A stretch of 64,000 nt of DNA from Cuneatibacter caecimuris (GTDB lineage Bacteria > Bacillota > Clostridia > Lachnospirales > Lachnospiraceae). The stretch is from positions 145,224-209,223 of the forward strand of contig NZ_SGXF01000003.1 of NCBI RefSeq assembly GCF_004216775.1, written 5' to 3'. The notes under the pieces are model-generated. The model did no database searches. It worked only from the letters and a program-made list of their open reading frames with translations, and was not told where the DNA came from. Positions 15,621 through 25,491 of this stretch are shown in pieces. Both the position numbers and the translations under genes were made by a program. Each line of letters starts with the position of its first letter. The stretch's first letter is position 1.

Positions 15621-18382
15621 ACTGGATGAAAATGAAGAAAATGCTGGGATACAGTCTGCAGAGTGTGGTGAAAAGCGGGAGTTGCAGAGTTTTTCTGGCA
15701 GGAGTTATTCTATCCATGGCGCTGCCTCTGCTCTTTTTTACTGCTACAGGGAGCATGCTTTATACCATGCAGGAAAAGAAAAAAGACATTTATGGAGAAT
15801 TCAGTGATCTCTATTATGGAAACGATGTCTCTGTATGGGAAAATGGACATATTCCGGAAAATGGCCTCCTGGCTGACAGCATGCTGGAACAGCTGCTGAA
15901 GGGAGAGGGGAATGAAAAGATATGGAGTTTTGGAAATCTTTACAGCTGGGACTTGTCAGGCAGCAGCGGAAAAAATCCTGTGGATCAGGGGGATCAGACC
16001 GGACAGGCCGAACAGGTATATGTTTCCCGGCTGGAACAGGAAAACAGCAGAAACGGAGAACAGAGCACAGGAGGAGCAGGTCTGCTGTCGGCCGGATATG
16101 CGGATAATAATGCAATTTTGCTGGGAAGGCTCCGGCTGAAAGAAGGGGAATGGCCGCAGAAGGGGCAGGCAGTATTGGCAGAAGCTTTATGCAGGGAATG
16201 GCCCGGAGGGGTCAAAACCGGCGATGTAATTTCCTGGGGAGGACAGAGGTTTATTGTGTCTGGGGTTATTGCAGATTATGGCATGCTTTGGGCTGCCAAT
16301 GGGAAACAGAAAAAAGAAGACTGCGCTGTACCAGAGATTCTCCTGTCGGCGGAGGATTTTTCCAGCCTGGTGCTGGCCGGGCGTCAGGAAGCCGCAAGGC
16401 ACCGCACATTGATAAAAGGGGAAAGCTTGTTTTCTTCCGAATCCTATCAAGGGGATACAAATCTGGTGCAGAATATTCCTCTGAAAAAACAGCGTTTTTC
16501 TGTACCGGACATGCTGCTGGGAGCTGTATACATCTGCTCCGGGCTGCTGCTTGTCCAGATACTTCTTCTGGTTTTCCCACAGCTGGAAAAGCGCATGGGA
16601 ATGTACCGGCTGATGGGAGTGGAGAAAAATCGGATTCCATTTTTCTTTTATCTGGATTTGATCTGGATCTGGATGATCGCGGTGCCCGCGGGCTTAGCCC
16701 TCGGAACGGGAGGCGGATGGCTTATCTGCAGAATTAGTGAAGTAGTATCAGGGATTTCCGTGCAGTTTTCAATGGATTGGCGACAAGCTTGTATGATCTT
16801 TGCGGTGACAGGAATTTTGGTACTGGGGGCGGGGTGCCTGCCTGCTCTCCGCCTTCGGAGGGCAGAGGCGCTGCCGCGGCCGGGTCTGGACTTTGTGCGC
16901 AGGCGGCGGGGAAAACGCCTGGCTTCAGAGGTACTGTTTGGCCTTCTGGTGTTTTTTCTGTTTTTTCTGTACGGTTTTTCAGTCTGTTTTTTGAAAGCGG
17001 ATGAGTCATTTAACATCTCTGCTCCTTTATATGGTAAAATTCCAACGGATTATGATTATGAATTCCTGGGGGCTCTGATGAGCAGCGATACCAGCTATGT
17101 GGATGAGAACGGAAATCATCTCAGCATCAGCACCATGAAAGAAGATGATATTTTCTCTGTATACAATGAGGCATATCTGGGGATGGATGAAGAGATGCTG
17201 GAATATCTGAGTCAAACAGAGGGGATACGCAAAGTGCAGGCCTTTCGTGAATACTCCAGGCTGTATATGAAGCTGGACAGAAACGACCCGTTTCAGAGGG
17301 CGCTGGAAGACGACATTTATTCCGCGGATATCATGAGTTTCGATGAAAAAATTGCAGAAATTTTTGAACTGGACAATGACGGATATATCAATGTAAATCT
17401 CCGGGGGTTTCCGGAAGAAGAGCTGATGAGCCTGGCGCCTTATGTAGACGAGGGGGAGATTCATCCGGATAAGCTGCGCAGCGGGGAAGAAGTGATTCTG
17501 GTAATACCGGACAAACAGATAGAGATCAGCGCAAATTCTGACGGAACTGTTACTATATCCACTTCTTTTCTGGAAAAGGATCAGTATGACGGAAGCCCTG
17601 GCCAATACCGGGATGAATATTATCATGTGGGAGATGAGCTGGAACTTTTCAGGCTTTATTCAGATAACCCCGGACTGCGGGGATTTGTAAATGAGAAAAT
17701 CGTGCGGAATGAGGTAAAGAAGCAGGATTTCCATCTGAAAATAGGAGCAGTAATACGATGCAGGGCAGGCTGGTTTGAAAATGAAATGCAGCCTCCGGGA
17801 AGCTTTTATTTATATGGGCTGAATGAAACTTTTGATGCTGTTGGGATTAAGAGTACCTATAATCGGGTGAGAATCTACGGCAGAGAGGGCGGGGGCGGGC
17901 CGGCGCTTCAGCGTGGAGTATACTGGCTGAGCGGGCAGCTGCCGGATATGAGACTGGAAGACCGGTACCAGTTTATGGCGGAGTACAGACAGTACCATTT
18001 GATGCTGGCCGTGTTGACAGCGTTACTGACAGGGCTTTCTGCAGCTATGGGCGCAGGAATGGCGTCAGGCAGGCTGCTGGCCCGGATTCGGGCAGACCGG
18101 AAGCGGACCGGGCTCTATCTGGCGGCCGGCTGTACCAGAATGTCGCTGTTCTGGAAAATGGTCCGGCCCGCGCTGGTGGTCATACCCGCGGCATGGGCTG
18201 CTTCCGCCGCAGTCATATCAGTGATTGCTGAAAAGATGTTTTCCCTGCCTGCCGGATCAATGGTTTCTCAGGGAGTACTGGCTTTGGCGGCAGGATATCT
18301 GCTGTTTGGAATTGCTGCTGCCATTGGAAAAAGAGCATTTTTCAGGGACAGCATCAGCTGCCTGATACGGCAGGAAGATTAA
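15617..18382 (+). CDS. FtsX-type ABC transporter permease
   Basis: A 921-residue permease. One transmembrane helix near residue 25 is followed by a large extracytoplasmic region, a three-helix block near 300-400, a second large extracytoplasmic domain (about 470-770) and a final three-helix block near 795-900. This double layout is typical of peptide- or antibiotic-response exporters of the FtsX/MacB superfamily. The substrate is unknown. It overlaps the ATPase gene and is followed after 15 bp by the sigma factor gene. Confidence 0.88.
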
Positions 18383-18397
18383 GAGAAGAGGCGGAGT

Positions 18398-18973
18398 GTG
18401 AGAAAAGAGCAGGAGGAAAATCAGTTTATTGCCTTCTTATTTGATAAGAATTATAACAGAATTTATGAGTACTGCTGCCTCCGGCTGGGGAAGCCGTTTC
18501 AGGATGCGGAGGACTGCGCGATGGAGGTGTTTTCCAGGGCATTCAGACATGTTGAAGATCTCATGGAGCATCCATGCCCGGAGCGCTGGCTTTATGTGAC
18601 GGCCAGAAACATTTCTATGGAGATGCTGCGCAGAAGAATGAAATACAGGTATGCGGACAGTTTAGATGATCTGAGGCCAGACCGGACTTCTATGTATGGA
18701 GCAGAGGATAGTGCGGAAGATAAATTTCTGGAAAGCTGTGAAGAAAGAGAAAGTGCGCAACTGGAAAAGTATCTGACCGGGACGCTCAGGCCGGGAGAGC
18801 TGGAATTGTACCGGCTTCTGGTGACGGAAAAGAGGGCAACAGTAGAAATTGCGGAAGCGTTGGGCGTATCGTATACTAACGCTACAACAAAAGTGTACCG
18901 GTTGAGAAAAAAACTAAAAAAACAGGTAAAACTGCTGAAGAAGGGGGGAATCCAAAATGAAGAAAATTACTGA
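18398..18973 (+). CDS. ECF-type RNA polymerase sigma factor
   Basis: A 191-residue sigma-70 family protein starting at GTG after GGCGGAG. Region 2 is at residues about 12-75 (YNRIYEYCCLRLGKPFQDAEDCAMEVF is the core) and region 4 at about 125-180, with the helix-turn-helix TVEIAEALGVSYTNATTKVYRLRKKL. It overlaps the next gene by 17 bp, the usual arrangement of an ECF sigma factor and its regulator. It probably controls its own operon, including the ABC exporter. Confidence 0.88.
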   Translation: MRKEQEENQFIAFLFDKNYNRIYEYCCLRLGKPFQDAEDCAMEVFSRAFRHVEDLMEHPCPERWLYVTARNISMEMLRRRMKYRYADSLDDLRPDRTSMYGAEDSAEDKFLESCEERESAQLEKYLTGTLRPGELELYRLLVTEKRATVEIAEALGVSYTNATTKVYRLRKKLKKQVKLLKKGGIQNEENY

Positions 18974-19745
18974 CAGGACCCCGGAGGAATATCTGGACGG
19001 GCGGGAATTTCTGCCGGATGAGATGGAGCGCAGGGTGAAAGAAATGCTGGTCATAAAAAATGGCAGTCTGCCAAAGACATTTTCTGAAAAAGAACTGAAA
19101 CTAAAATGGCGGGCCCTGGCAGCTGACCGGCAGTCCCGCCGGCTCAAGGTGTGGAGGGCGGCGCTTACCGCAGCGTGCGTCATTCTGACCATAACAGCGG
19201 CAGCCGTAGTTTTCAGGCCTGTGAAATCCTATGGGGGAAACACTTATATTACGTTTCGTACCGAAAGCGGCGGACAGGAACAGTTCCGCTATCAATATAA
19301 AGACTTGGATCTTATTTATGGCAGGACGCACCGCTACAAGTCCTGGGAAGAAATGGAAAAACAATTGGGGTTTAAACTTCTGAAACCGATGGGGCAGGAA
19401 TTAGACTGGATGCATCTGGAAGCCCCTCCCCAAAGCGATTTTTATTCTGTGTATGCAAGTTTTACGGAAACTTACGGGGCGGCGCCGATTACTGGATATC
19501 ATGTCTATTTTGTCCGGAACAGAAGTTCCGCATACACATATACCTATCAGATCAGCCGTGAATGGGAGAAGCTGGGGGAGAAGCAGATCGGAGGAAGGCA
19601 GATCGCGCTTTACAGGACTGATTACGGAAACGGCAGAGGGTATGGCGCCGCATTTTCAGAAGACGGCGCGCTGTACCTTCTGTCAAATGAAAATGGCGCC
19701 TCGCTGGAGGAGTTCTGTGACGCACTGGCGAAACTGGATCAATGA
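18957..19745 (+). CDS. Probable anti-sigma factor, single-span
   Basis: A 262-residue protein. The cytoplasmic N-terminus has about 65 residues, one transmembrane helix is at about 66-85, and an extracytoplasmic domain resembling DUF4367-type regions fills the rest (aromatic-rich, with GYHVYFVRNRSSAYTYTY). Position and topology fit an anti-sigma factor that would hold the ECF sigma until an envelope signal arrives. There is no HxxxCxxC zinc anti-sigma motif. The role is inferred from context. Confidence 0.7.
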   Translation: MKKITDRTPEEYLDGREFLPDEMERRVKEMLVIKNGSLPKTFSEKELKLKWRALAADRQSRRLKVWRAALTAACVILTITAAAVVFRPVKSYGGNTYITFRTESGGQEQFRYQYKDLDLIYGRTHRYKSWEEMEKQLGFKLLKPMGQELDWMHLEAPPQSDFYSVYASFTETYGAAPITGYHVYFVRNRSSAYTYTYQISREWEKLGEKQIGGRQIALYRTDYGNGRGYGAAFSEDGALYLLSNENGASLEEFCDALAKLDQ

Positions 19746-19762
19746 CAGCGCGGGGAATCGGC

Positions 19763-20266
19763 TCAGGGAGCCGTAAAAAGGCCGATAGCAGGCTGCCAGA
19801 AGGAAAAGAATACGAAACATGCGGTAAGCACAAGGAATCCTGAAACAGCGGCAACAGTTCCGGTATGGCGTTTGGGGTTTTTGAGAGTCTGGCGCAGGCT
19901 GAGCAGAAAGGCGGTAAGAACGCCCAGAATAAAGCAGGCGATATCAGCCCACAGCAGATGGAACCCCAAAATACCGGTATAGCTGTAAAACAGGACGACG
20001 ATGGCAGCCAGCCCGGCACAGATTCCCCAGAAACGGTAAAAAAGCAGACCAGGATAAAACTGCCGCAGAAACAGGGATTCCAGTATGGAAACCAGCATGG
20101 CAGGGAAGAATAACAGCTTAAGATGTTCCCAGGTGGATTCATTTATGGGTGAAAACCAGGCAGTGATCCAGCTGTTCCCGCTCCATTCATAGACGAAGTG
20201 GAGGAGACAGCCTGCGATGCAGGTGAACAGAATGGAAAAGATTGTGCTGCGGGTTATGGGTTTCAT
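19763..20266 (-). CDS. DUF6512 family membrane protein
   Basis: A 167-residue integral membrane protein with about five hydrophobic helices. The conserved polar stretch FVYEWSGNSW...SPINESTWEHLKLLFFP (residues 24-57) is typical of the uncharacterised DUF6512 family. Function unknown. Convergent with the anti-sigma gene (17-bp gap), and oriented like the Cys-rich gene upstream, from which it is separated by a terminator. Confidence 0.75.
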   Translation of the reverse strand: MKPITRSTIFSILFTCIAGCLLHFVYEWSGNSWITAWFSPINESTWEHLKLLFFPAMLVSILESLFLRQFYPGLLFYRFWGICAGLAAIVVLFYSYTGILGFHLLWADIACFILGVLTAFLLSLRQTLKNPKRHTGTVAAVSGFLVLTACFVFFSFWQPAIGLFTAP

Positions 20267-20292
20267 CAGACGCCTCCTATAAGTTTACAGTT

Positions 20293-20338
20293 GAAAAGCC
20301 GCATATGCAAAGTAGTTTTAGCATATGCGGCTTTTTTA
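20293..20338 (-). terminator. Terminator after the Cys-rich gene
   Basis: A 14-bp perfect stem, AGCCGCATATGC and GCATATGCGGCT at its core, has T runs on both sides. On the minus strand it ends the transcript of the cysteine-rich protein gene 28 bp upstream. Confidence 0.85.
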
Positions 20339-20365
20339 ATAATTATTCAGCCTATCGTATGAAGT

Positions 20366-20791
20366 TTATCTGCAGCCGCAATTATCCGGTTCATTGTAAC
20401 GGATGACAGGCCCGGGGCCCATCTGGGCGTTAAAGCCGCAGGGAGATTCCTGACAGGGACGGGGCTGAGGCCTGCAGCCCTGATTGCAGTCACAGCCCTG
20501 GTTTCCGCCGCAGCCCTGGTTTCCGCCGCAGCCTTGGTTTCCGCCGCAGCCCTGGTTTCCGCCGCAGCCCTGGTTTCCACCGCAGTTTTGATTTCCGCCG
20601 CAGCCCTGATTACAGCCGCAGGAATTTCCACACTCAGGAGCGGAAGGCCGGTTTCCGCCGCAGCCGCAGCCGGGGCGGCCTCCCGGACGGGAACCGCAGC
20701 GGGGAGGTTCAGGTCTTCTATTATTCTGACAGCCGCAGCCACATTGACTGCCGGCAGCAGCTAAAGCTGCTAATATACAACAACAATTCAT
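20366..20791 (-). CDS. Cysteine/glycine-rich repeat protein
   Basis: A 141-residue protein starting MNCCCILAALAAAGSQCGCGC. It contains about six units of CGGNQG (or CGGNQN) in a row, about 25 cysteines in all, and a Pro/Arg-rich C-terminus ending DNCGCR. The pattern resembles spore-coat or exosporium structural proteins rather than an enzyme, but I cannot assign a family. Cysteines could form disulfides or bind metal. The ATG at 20791 has GGAGTGAT upstream. It is transcribed alone, with its own terminator. Confidence 0.75.
   Translation of the reverse strand: MNCCCILAALAAAGSQCGCGCQNNRRPEPPRCGSRPGGRPGCGCGGNRPSAPECGNSCGCNQGCGGNQNCGGNQGCGGNQGCGGNQGCGGNQGCGGNQGCDCNQGCRPQPRPCQESPCGFNAQMGPGPVIRYNEPDNCGCR
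20475..20620. repeat. 18-bp coding tandem repeat
   Basis: About seven copies of the 18-mer CAGCCCTGGTTTCCGCCG (plus strand) encode the CGGNQG units. Some copies are identical, so the copy number may vary by slippage. Confidence 0.85.
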
Positions 20792-20892
20792 GAGATTATC
20801 ACTCCTTTCCCTGTATAATATGTGAATTGGAAGTAGCCTGTGCGGGTAAAATGTAGTAAAATACTGGCAGAGGATACAAACAGGAGGAGAAA

Positions 20893-22068
20893 ATGAAAAG
20901 AGTATTTCTGATTGTACTGGACAGTGTGGGAATCGGAGCAATGCCGGATGCCGCTGAATATGGAGACGAAGGAAGCAATACGCTGGGCGCGGCGTCCCGC
21001 AGCGCTCGTTTTTCGATGCCCAATATGGAAAAACTGGGGCTGTTTGATATTGAAGGAGTGAACTGCGGTCCAAAACTGGGCGGGAAAGCTGCCGGGGCGG
21101 TTGCCAGGATGAAAGAAGCCTCCAGCGGAAAAGATACCACTACGGGACACTGGGAAATTGCAGGTGTGATTTCTCCAAAGCCCATGCCTACATTTCCTGA
21201 GGGATTCCCTCAGGCGTTACTGGAACAATTTACAGAAAGGACCGGAAGAGGCGTGCTGTGCAACCGGCCTTACAGCGGTACGGATGTGATCCGGGATTTC
21301 GGGAAAGAACATATGGAAACCGGAAAACTGATTGTATACACATCTGCGGACAGTGTGTTCCAGGTGGCGGCCCATGAAGCGGTGGTGCCGATAGAAGAAC
21401 TGTACCGGGCCTGCGAAGCCGCAAGGGATATCTGCCAGGGAGCGTGGGCGGTGGGAAGAGTGATCGCACGGCCCTTTGAGGGAGAACCGGGACATTTTGT
21501 ACGGACTGCCAGAAGGCACGATTTTTCGCTGAAGCCGCCCAGAGAAACGGTATTGGACGCCCTGAAAAAGGCAGGCAGGGATGTGCTGGCGGTAGGAAAA
21601 ATCAATGATATTTTTGCCGGCCGCGGCGTGACGGATATGGTTCGGACAGAATCAAATGCGGAGGGGATTGACCGTACCGCCCAGTGGATGGAACGGGATT
21701 TTGAGGGATTATGTTTTACGAACCTGGTGGATTATGATATGCTGTACGGCCATAGAAACGACGTGGATGGCTATGCGGAGGCGCTGACATATTTTGACAC
21801 AAGGCTGCCTGAGCTGCTGGAAAGAATGCGGCCGGAGGATATATTGATGATAACTGCGGATCACGGCTGCGATCCCAGCACGCCGTCCACAGATCATTCC
21901 CGGGAGTATACGCCTCTGGTGATTGTGGGAACCCCGGTTAAACCAGGAGTAAATTTGAGGACCAGAAATACCTTTGCGGATATCGCGGCCTCTGTTGGAG
22001 AGTATCTGGAAATACCATACAGAGGTGACGGCAGCAGTTTTTGGAGCAGTATTGCAGCAGAAAGGTAA
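20893..22068 (+). CDS. deoB: Phosphopentomutase
   Basis: DeoB interconverts ribose-1-phosphate/deoxyribose-1-phosphate with the 5-phosphates in nucleoside breakdown. The 391-residue length is normal. Alkaline-phosphatase-superfamily metal ligands are visible in LDSVGIGAMPDA (about 9-20), DTTTGHWE near 84 and TADHGCDPSTPSTDHSREYTP near 324-344. AGGAGG-like ribosome binding site; a single gene, with no adjacent phosphorylase. Confidence 0.96.
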   Translation: MKRVFLIVLDSVGIGAMPDAAEYGDEGSNTLGAASRSARFSMPNMEKLGLFDIEGVNCGPKLGGKAAGAVARMKEASSGKDTTTGHWEIAGVISPKPMPTFPEGFPQALLEQFTERTGRGVLCNRPYSGTDVIRDFGKEHMETGKLIVYTSADSVFQVAAHEAVVPIEELYRACEAARDICQGAWAVGRVIARPFEGEPGHFVRTARRHDFSLKPPRETVLDALKKAGRDVLAVGKINDIFAGRGVTDMVRTESNAEGIDRTAQWMERDFEGLCFTNLVDYDMLYGHRNDVDGYAEALTYFDTRLPELLERMRPEDILMITADHGCDPSTPSTDHSREYTPLVIVGTPVKPGVNLRTRNTFADIAASVGEYLEIPYRGDGSSFWSSIAAER

Positions 22069-22152
22069 GATGTACCGTAAAAAGTCCGTGACATTTTAAT
22101 GCCGATGAGGTATGATTATTGCGGAAATTACTTACAGAAAGGTGGATTAGAG

Positions 22153-23364
22153 ATGTATTGCGTGAGAAATGTGACTGAAACGGTTTACTGGGTCGGCAGC
22201 AGCGACCGGCGCCTTGCCCTGTTTGAAAATCTGTTCCCCATTCCGCGGGGCGTTTCGTATAATTCTTATCTGATCCAGGATGAGAAGACTGCGCTGATGG
22301 ATACAGTGGATTCCTCTGTCAGCCAGCAGTTTCTGGAAAATATAGCTCATGTGCTGGAGGGAGGAAGTTTGGATTATCTGGTGGTGAACCATATGGAGCC
22401 GGATCATTGCGCCCTCATAGGTCGGCTGTTGGAATTATATCCGCAGATGCAGGTGGTGGGCAACACAAAAACCATACAGATGATTCAGCAGTTTTATGAT
22501 GCAGATCTGGAAGGACGGACTCTTCTCGTAAAAGAGGGAGATACGCTGGCCCTGGGAGAACATACCCTTCATTTTGTGACAGCCCCCATGGTGCACTGGC
22601 CGGAAGTGATGATGGCCTACGAGGAAAAGGAAAAGCTTCTGTTTACAGCAGATGCTTTTGGTACTTTTGGCGCGCTGGACGGCAACCTGTTTAACGATGA
22701 AGTGGATTTTGAGACGGAATGGCTTCCCGATGCCAGACGTTACTATACAAATATTGTGGGCAAGTACGGAGCGCAGGTTCAGACAGTTCTGAAAAAGGCG
22801 GCCGGGCTGGAGATCAGTATGCTTTGTCCGCTGCATGGGCCGGTGTGGAGAAGCAATCTGGAATGGTTTATAAATAAATACGATAAATGGAGCCGTTACG
22901 AGCCGGAAGAAAAAGCGGTTGCGGTGATGTATGGATCCATGTACGGGAATACAGAAAACGCAGCGTGCGTCACAGCCTCTGAACTGTCAAAGGCAGGGAT
23001 ACGGAATATTAAAGTGTATGACATCTCAAGCACAGATGTTTCAGAGCTGATTGCAGAAGCCTTTCGCTGCAGCCACCTGGTGCTGGCGAGTCCTACTTAT
23101 AACGGCGGTCTGTATCCGAAGATGGAAGCCCTGCTGAACGATATGAAGGCGCTGAATGTACAGGGGCGCACGGTGGGCCTGATTGAAAACGGGACCTGGG
23201 CGCCTGCGTCAGGAAAGCTGATGCGCGCCGCCCTGGAAGGAATGAAGAATATGACAGTGCTGGAACCTGTGCTCACAGTCAAATCTTCACTGAAAGCAGA
23301 ACAGGCAGTGTCTTCAGTGGATACACTGGTGAAAGAGATTGCGGCGTCTGTTCTGGCAAACTGA
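22153..23364 (+). CDS. fprA: Flavodiiron protein (FprA family)
   Basis: A 403-residue A-type flavoprotein, which in anaerobes reduces O2 or NO to protect the cell. The N-terminal metallo-beta-lactamase-like domain has the diiron ligands in NHMEPDHC (about 79-86), VHWPE near 148, TADAFG near 166 and LHGPVW near 227. From about 255 a flavodoxin domain begins, with the FMN loop YGSMYGNTEN and SPTYNGG. An ATG at 22153 behind AAAGGTGG is preferred over an in-frame ATG at 22099. Electrons would come from a rubredoxin encoded elsewhere. Confidence 0.95.
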   Translation: MYCVRNVTETVYWVGSSDRRLALFENLFPIPRGVSYNSYLIQDEKTALMDTVDSSVSQQFLENIAHVLEGGSLDYLVVNHMEPDHCALIGRLLELYPQMQVVGNTKTIQMIQQFYDADLEGRTLLVKEGDTLALGEHTLHFVTAPMVHWPEVMMAYEEKEKLLFTADAFGTFGALDGNLFNDEVDFETEWLPDARRYYTNIVGKYGAQVQTVLKKAAGLEISMLCPLHGPVWRSNLEWFINKYDKWSRYEPEEKAVAVMYGSMYGNTENAACVTASELSKAGIRNIKVYDISSTDVSELIAEAFRCSHLVLASPTYNGGLYPKMEALLNDMKALNVQGRTVGLIENGTWAPASGKLMRAALEGMKNMTVLEPVLTVKSSLKAEQAVSSVDTLVKEIAASVLAN

Positions 23365-23382
23365 ATATGAAATAATCGTCAC

Positions 23383-23431
23383 ATTCCCCGGTATGGCAGC
23401 GCGGCTGGAAAGCATGTCCATATCGGGGAAT
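23383..23431 (+). terminator. Hairpin after the flavodiiron gene
   Basis: ATTCCCCG...CGGGGAAT with a TATGG/CCATA extension closes a long loop 18 bp after the stop codon. There is no T run, so terminator function is only likely. Confidence 0.4.
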
Positions 23432-23461
23432 CAGCCTGTTGACGGAAAGAAAAGAAGATAT

Positions 23462-23494
23462 CTTTAGGGAACCTTAAGGGTGCAGATCTATGAT
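23462..23494 (+). promoter_or_regulatory. Direct-repeat operator and promoter of the two-component genes
   Basis: CTTTAGG (23462-23468) and CTTAAGG (23473-23479) lie 11 bp apart and are followed after exactly 9 bp by a -10 box TATGAT (23489-23494). The -35 is replaced by the repeats, as in promoters activated by OmpR-family regulators. The efflux operon at 25492 has the same layout. Confidence 0.65.
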
Positions 23495-23524
23495 GAAGGA
23501 TAACAAAGTCATAGGAGGGATATC

Positions 23525-24199
23525 ATGCGTATTTTAATAGCAGAAGATGATCCGAGGCTGCTGAAAACGCTGCTGCATATATTAGAGGCAAACGCATTCT
23601 CCGCGGACGGCGTAATAAACGGCACAGATGCGCTGACATTAGCGGAATCCGGCGAATATGACGGCCTTGTGCTGGATATTATGATGCCGGGAATGGACGG
23701 CATACAGGTGTTGAAAAAACTCCGGAGTCAAAACATCACAACACCCGCCCTGTTTCTGACGGCAAGGACAGAAATCGAACAGCGTGTGGAGGGGCTCGAC
23801 GCCGGGGCGGACGACTATCTGCCGAAACCATTTTCTACATCGGAACTGCTTGCAAGGGTGAGAGCGATGCTGCGCAGAAAAGATAACTATACGCCCGACC
23901 TTTTGAAAATGGGCAATTTGGTGCTGAACTGTTCTACTCATGAAGTCATGTTCGGATCACAGATGCAAAAACTCAGCGGAAAAGAGTTCCAGGTGCTGGA
24001 GATGATGATGCGCAATCCCCGTGTTCTCATTACCACAGATCAGTTTATCACGCATATCTGGGGTTGGGAAACCAGTGTAGACACCAGTGTTGTATGGGTG
24101 CATATTTCTAATTTGAGAAAGAAGCTGGAAGCGATGGACGCGCCGCTCAAAATCCGATTTGTCCGCAATGCCGGTTATGCGTTAGAGGACGGGACATGA
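23525..24199 (+). CDS. OmpR-family response regulator
   Basis: A 224-residue regulator. The receiver domain has acidic EDD near residues 7-9, phosphoacceptor Asp near 51 in VLDIMMPGMDG and Lys in LPKPFS near 104. The C-terminal winged helix (from about 128) has KEFQVLEMMMRNP and SVVWVHISNLRKKLE. It overlaps the kinase gene by 4 bp. The matching direct repeats at its own promoter and at the efflux promoter suggest that it autoregulates and drives efflux. Confidence 0.93.
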   Translation: MRILIAEDDPRLLKTLLHILEANAFSADGVINGTDALTLAESGEYDGLVLDIMMPGMDGIQVLKKLRSQNITTPALFLTARTEIEQRVEGLDAGADDYLPKPFSTSELLARVRAMLRRKDNYTPDLLKMGNLVLNCSTHEVMFGSQMQKLSGKEFQVLEMMMRNPRVLITTDQFITHIWGWETSVDTSVVWVHISNLRKKLEAMDAPLKIRFVRNAGYALEDGT

Positions 24200-25419
24200 T
24201 TTATAAATTAAGAAAGCATCTTATTTGGATCAGTGGATTGTCTGTTATCATTGTTTTTATCATAATTTATACAGGCATCTGTGTAGTAAGCACGAAAAGC
24301 CTGAATAGTACGATGGATATGTTAACAGACGAAATATCTCCGGATGACGGCCGGTTTCCGGAATTTAACGAGATGAACCCGCCTCCGGATGGAGGGTTTG
24401 CACCTTTTATCACAGAGGAGACCCCTTTCAGCACCCGCTTTTTTACAGTTAGGTTTGATCTTTTGGGGCATTTTGTCTCAGCGGATGTGGAATTTATTGC
24501 CTCTGTCACCGCTGACGCCGCGCAGGAGTACGCCGGCCAGGCTATGGGCTCAGGAAAGGAGCGCGGCTGGATCGACGGATACCGCTATAAAATATCTGAT
24601 ACATACATGGGGCAGATTGTAGTATTTGTTGACGGGACAATGAACCGCTCTTTTACAAGAATGCTCTTATTGACAGTGGGAATTGTCCTGCTGTTCAGCC
24701 TTGTACTGATCCTTCTTCTGATCATTCTGTTTTCTAAACGGAGCGTTAGGCCCATTGCGGAGAGCTATGAAAAGCAGAAACAATTTATTACAGACGCAAA
24801 TCACGAGCTGAAAACGCCATTGACACTGATTCTTGCCAATTTGGACATTATAGAGGCAGATATCGGAAAGAACGAATGGCTGGATGATATTCGTGCTGAG
24901 GGTGAACGGATGAATGCCCTTGTGAAACAACTTGTGATGCTCACCCGCATGGATGAGGAAAAAACGGATGTCAATGTCAGCGCATTTTCACTCAGTGACG
25001 CCATTACCGATACGGTATCTGAGTTCAAGATGCTCGCGGAGGAAAAAGGAAAACCTATCTTTGCAGATGTGCAGCCAGGGATTACATATACTGGTGATGA
25101 GGCGGAAATACGGCGCGTGATTTCAATCCTATTGGATAACGCACTGAAGTACTGCGATAAGGGCGGGAGTATCTTCCTGGCCCTCACCGCCAAACGCCAT
25201 CCTGTGATCTGTGTGGAAAATACATGCGCAGAGGTGGATCACATAGAACTTGATAGGCTGTTTGACCGATTCTACCGGGCGGACAAGGCCCGAACTTTTA
25301 CAGGCGGTTTCGGAATTGGCCTTTCCATTGCCAAAGCCGCCGTGGAAAAGCATCGCGGGGAAATTTGCGCATACAAAAAAGGTCATGATCTCATCGGTTT
25401 CCGTATTGTCTTAAAATAG
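24196..25419 (+). CDS. Sensor histidine kinase
   Basis: A 407-residue membrane kinase. Transmembrane helices at about 11-33 and 155-180 enclose an extracytoplasmic domain of about 120 residues with a Pro/Met/Gly-rich stretch (NEMNPPPDGGFAPF). The HisKA box DANHELKTPL carries the phospho-His near residue 203; the ATPase domain has N-box LLDNALKYCDKGG and G-boxes FGIGLSIAKA. It pairs with the overlapping response regulator. The ligand is unknown, probably a substrate of the efflux pump. Confidence 0.93.
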   Translation: MIYKLRKHLIWISGLSVIIVFIIIYTGICVVSTKSLNSTMDMLTDEISPDDGRFPEFNEMNPPPDGGFAPFITEETPFSTRFFTVRFDLLGHFVSADVEFIASVTADAAQEYAGQAMGSGKERGWIDGYRYKISDTYMGQIVVFVDGTMNRSFTRMLLLTVGIVLLFSLVLILLLIILFSKRSVRPIAESYEKQKQFITDANHELKTPLTLILANLDIIEADIGKNEWLDDIRAEGERMNALVKQLVMLTRMDEEKTDVNVSAFSLSDAITDTVSEFKMLAEEKGKPIFADVQPGITYTGDEAEIRRVISILLDNALKYCDKGGSIFLALTAKRHPVICVENTCAEVDHIELDRLFDRFYRADKARTFTGGFGIGLSIAKAAVEKHRGEICAYKKGHDLIGFRIVLK

Positions 25420-25443
25420 CATACTGATATTATGCATCATAGG

Positions 25444-25477
25444 GAAGCGTTTTCAAAACGGAAACGCTTCTTTTTTT
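25444..25477 (+). terminator. Terminator after the kinase gene
   Basis: GAAGCGTTT pairs with AAACGCTTC and is followed by seven T. It separates the regulator operon from the efflux operon. Confidence 0.9.
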
Positions 25478-25491
25478 GAACTAGAAATTTC

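Noticed and set aside
20347-20742. An Ala-rich repeat frame on the minus strand in the Cys-rich gene
   Set aside because: It is another frame of the 18-bp repeat; the MNCCC frame has the ribosome binding site and a sensible start and end.
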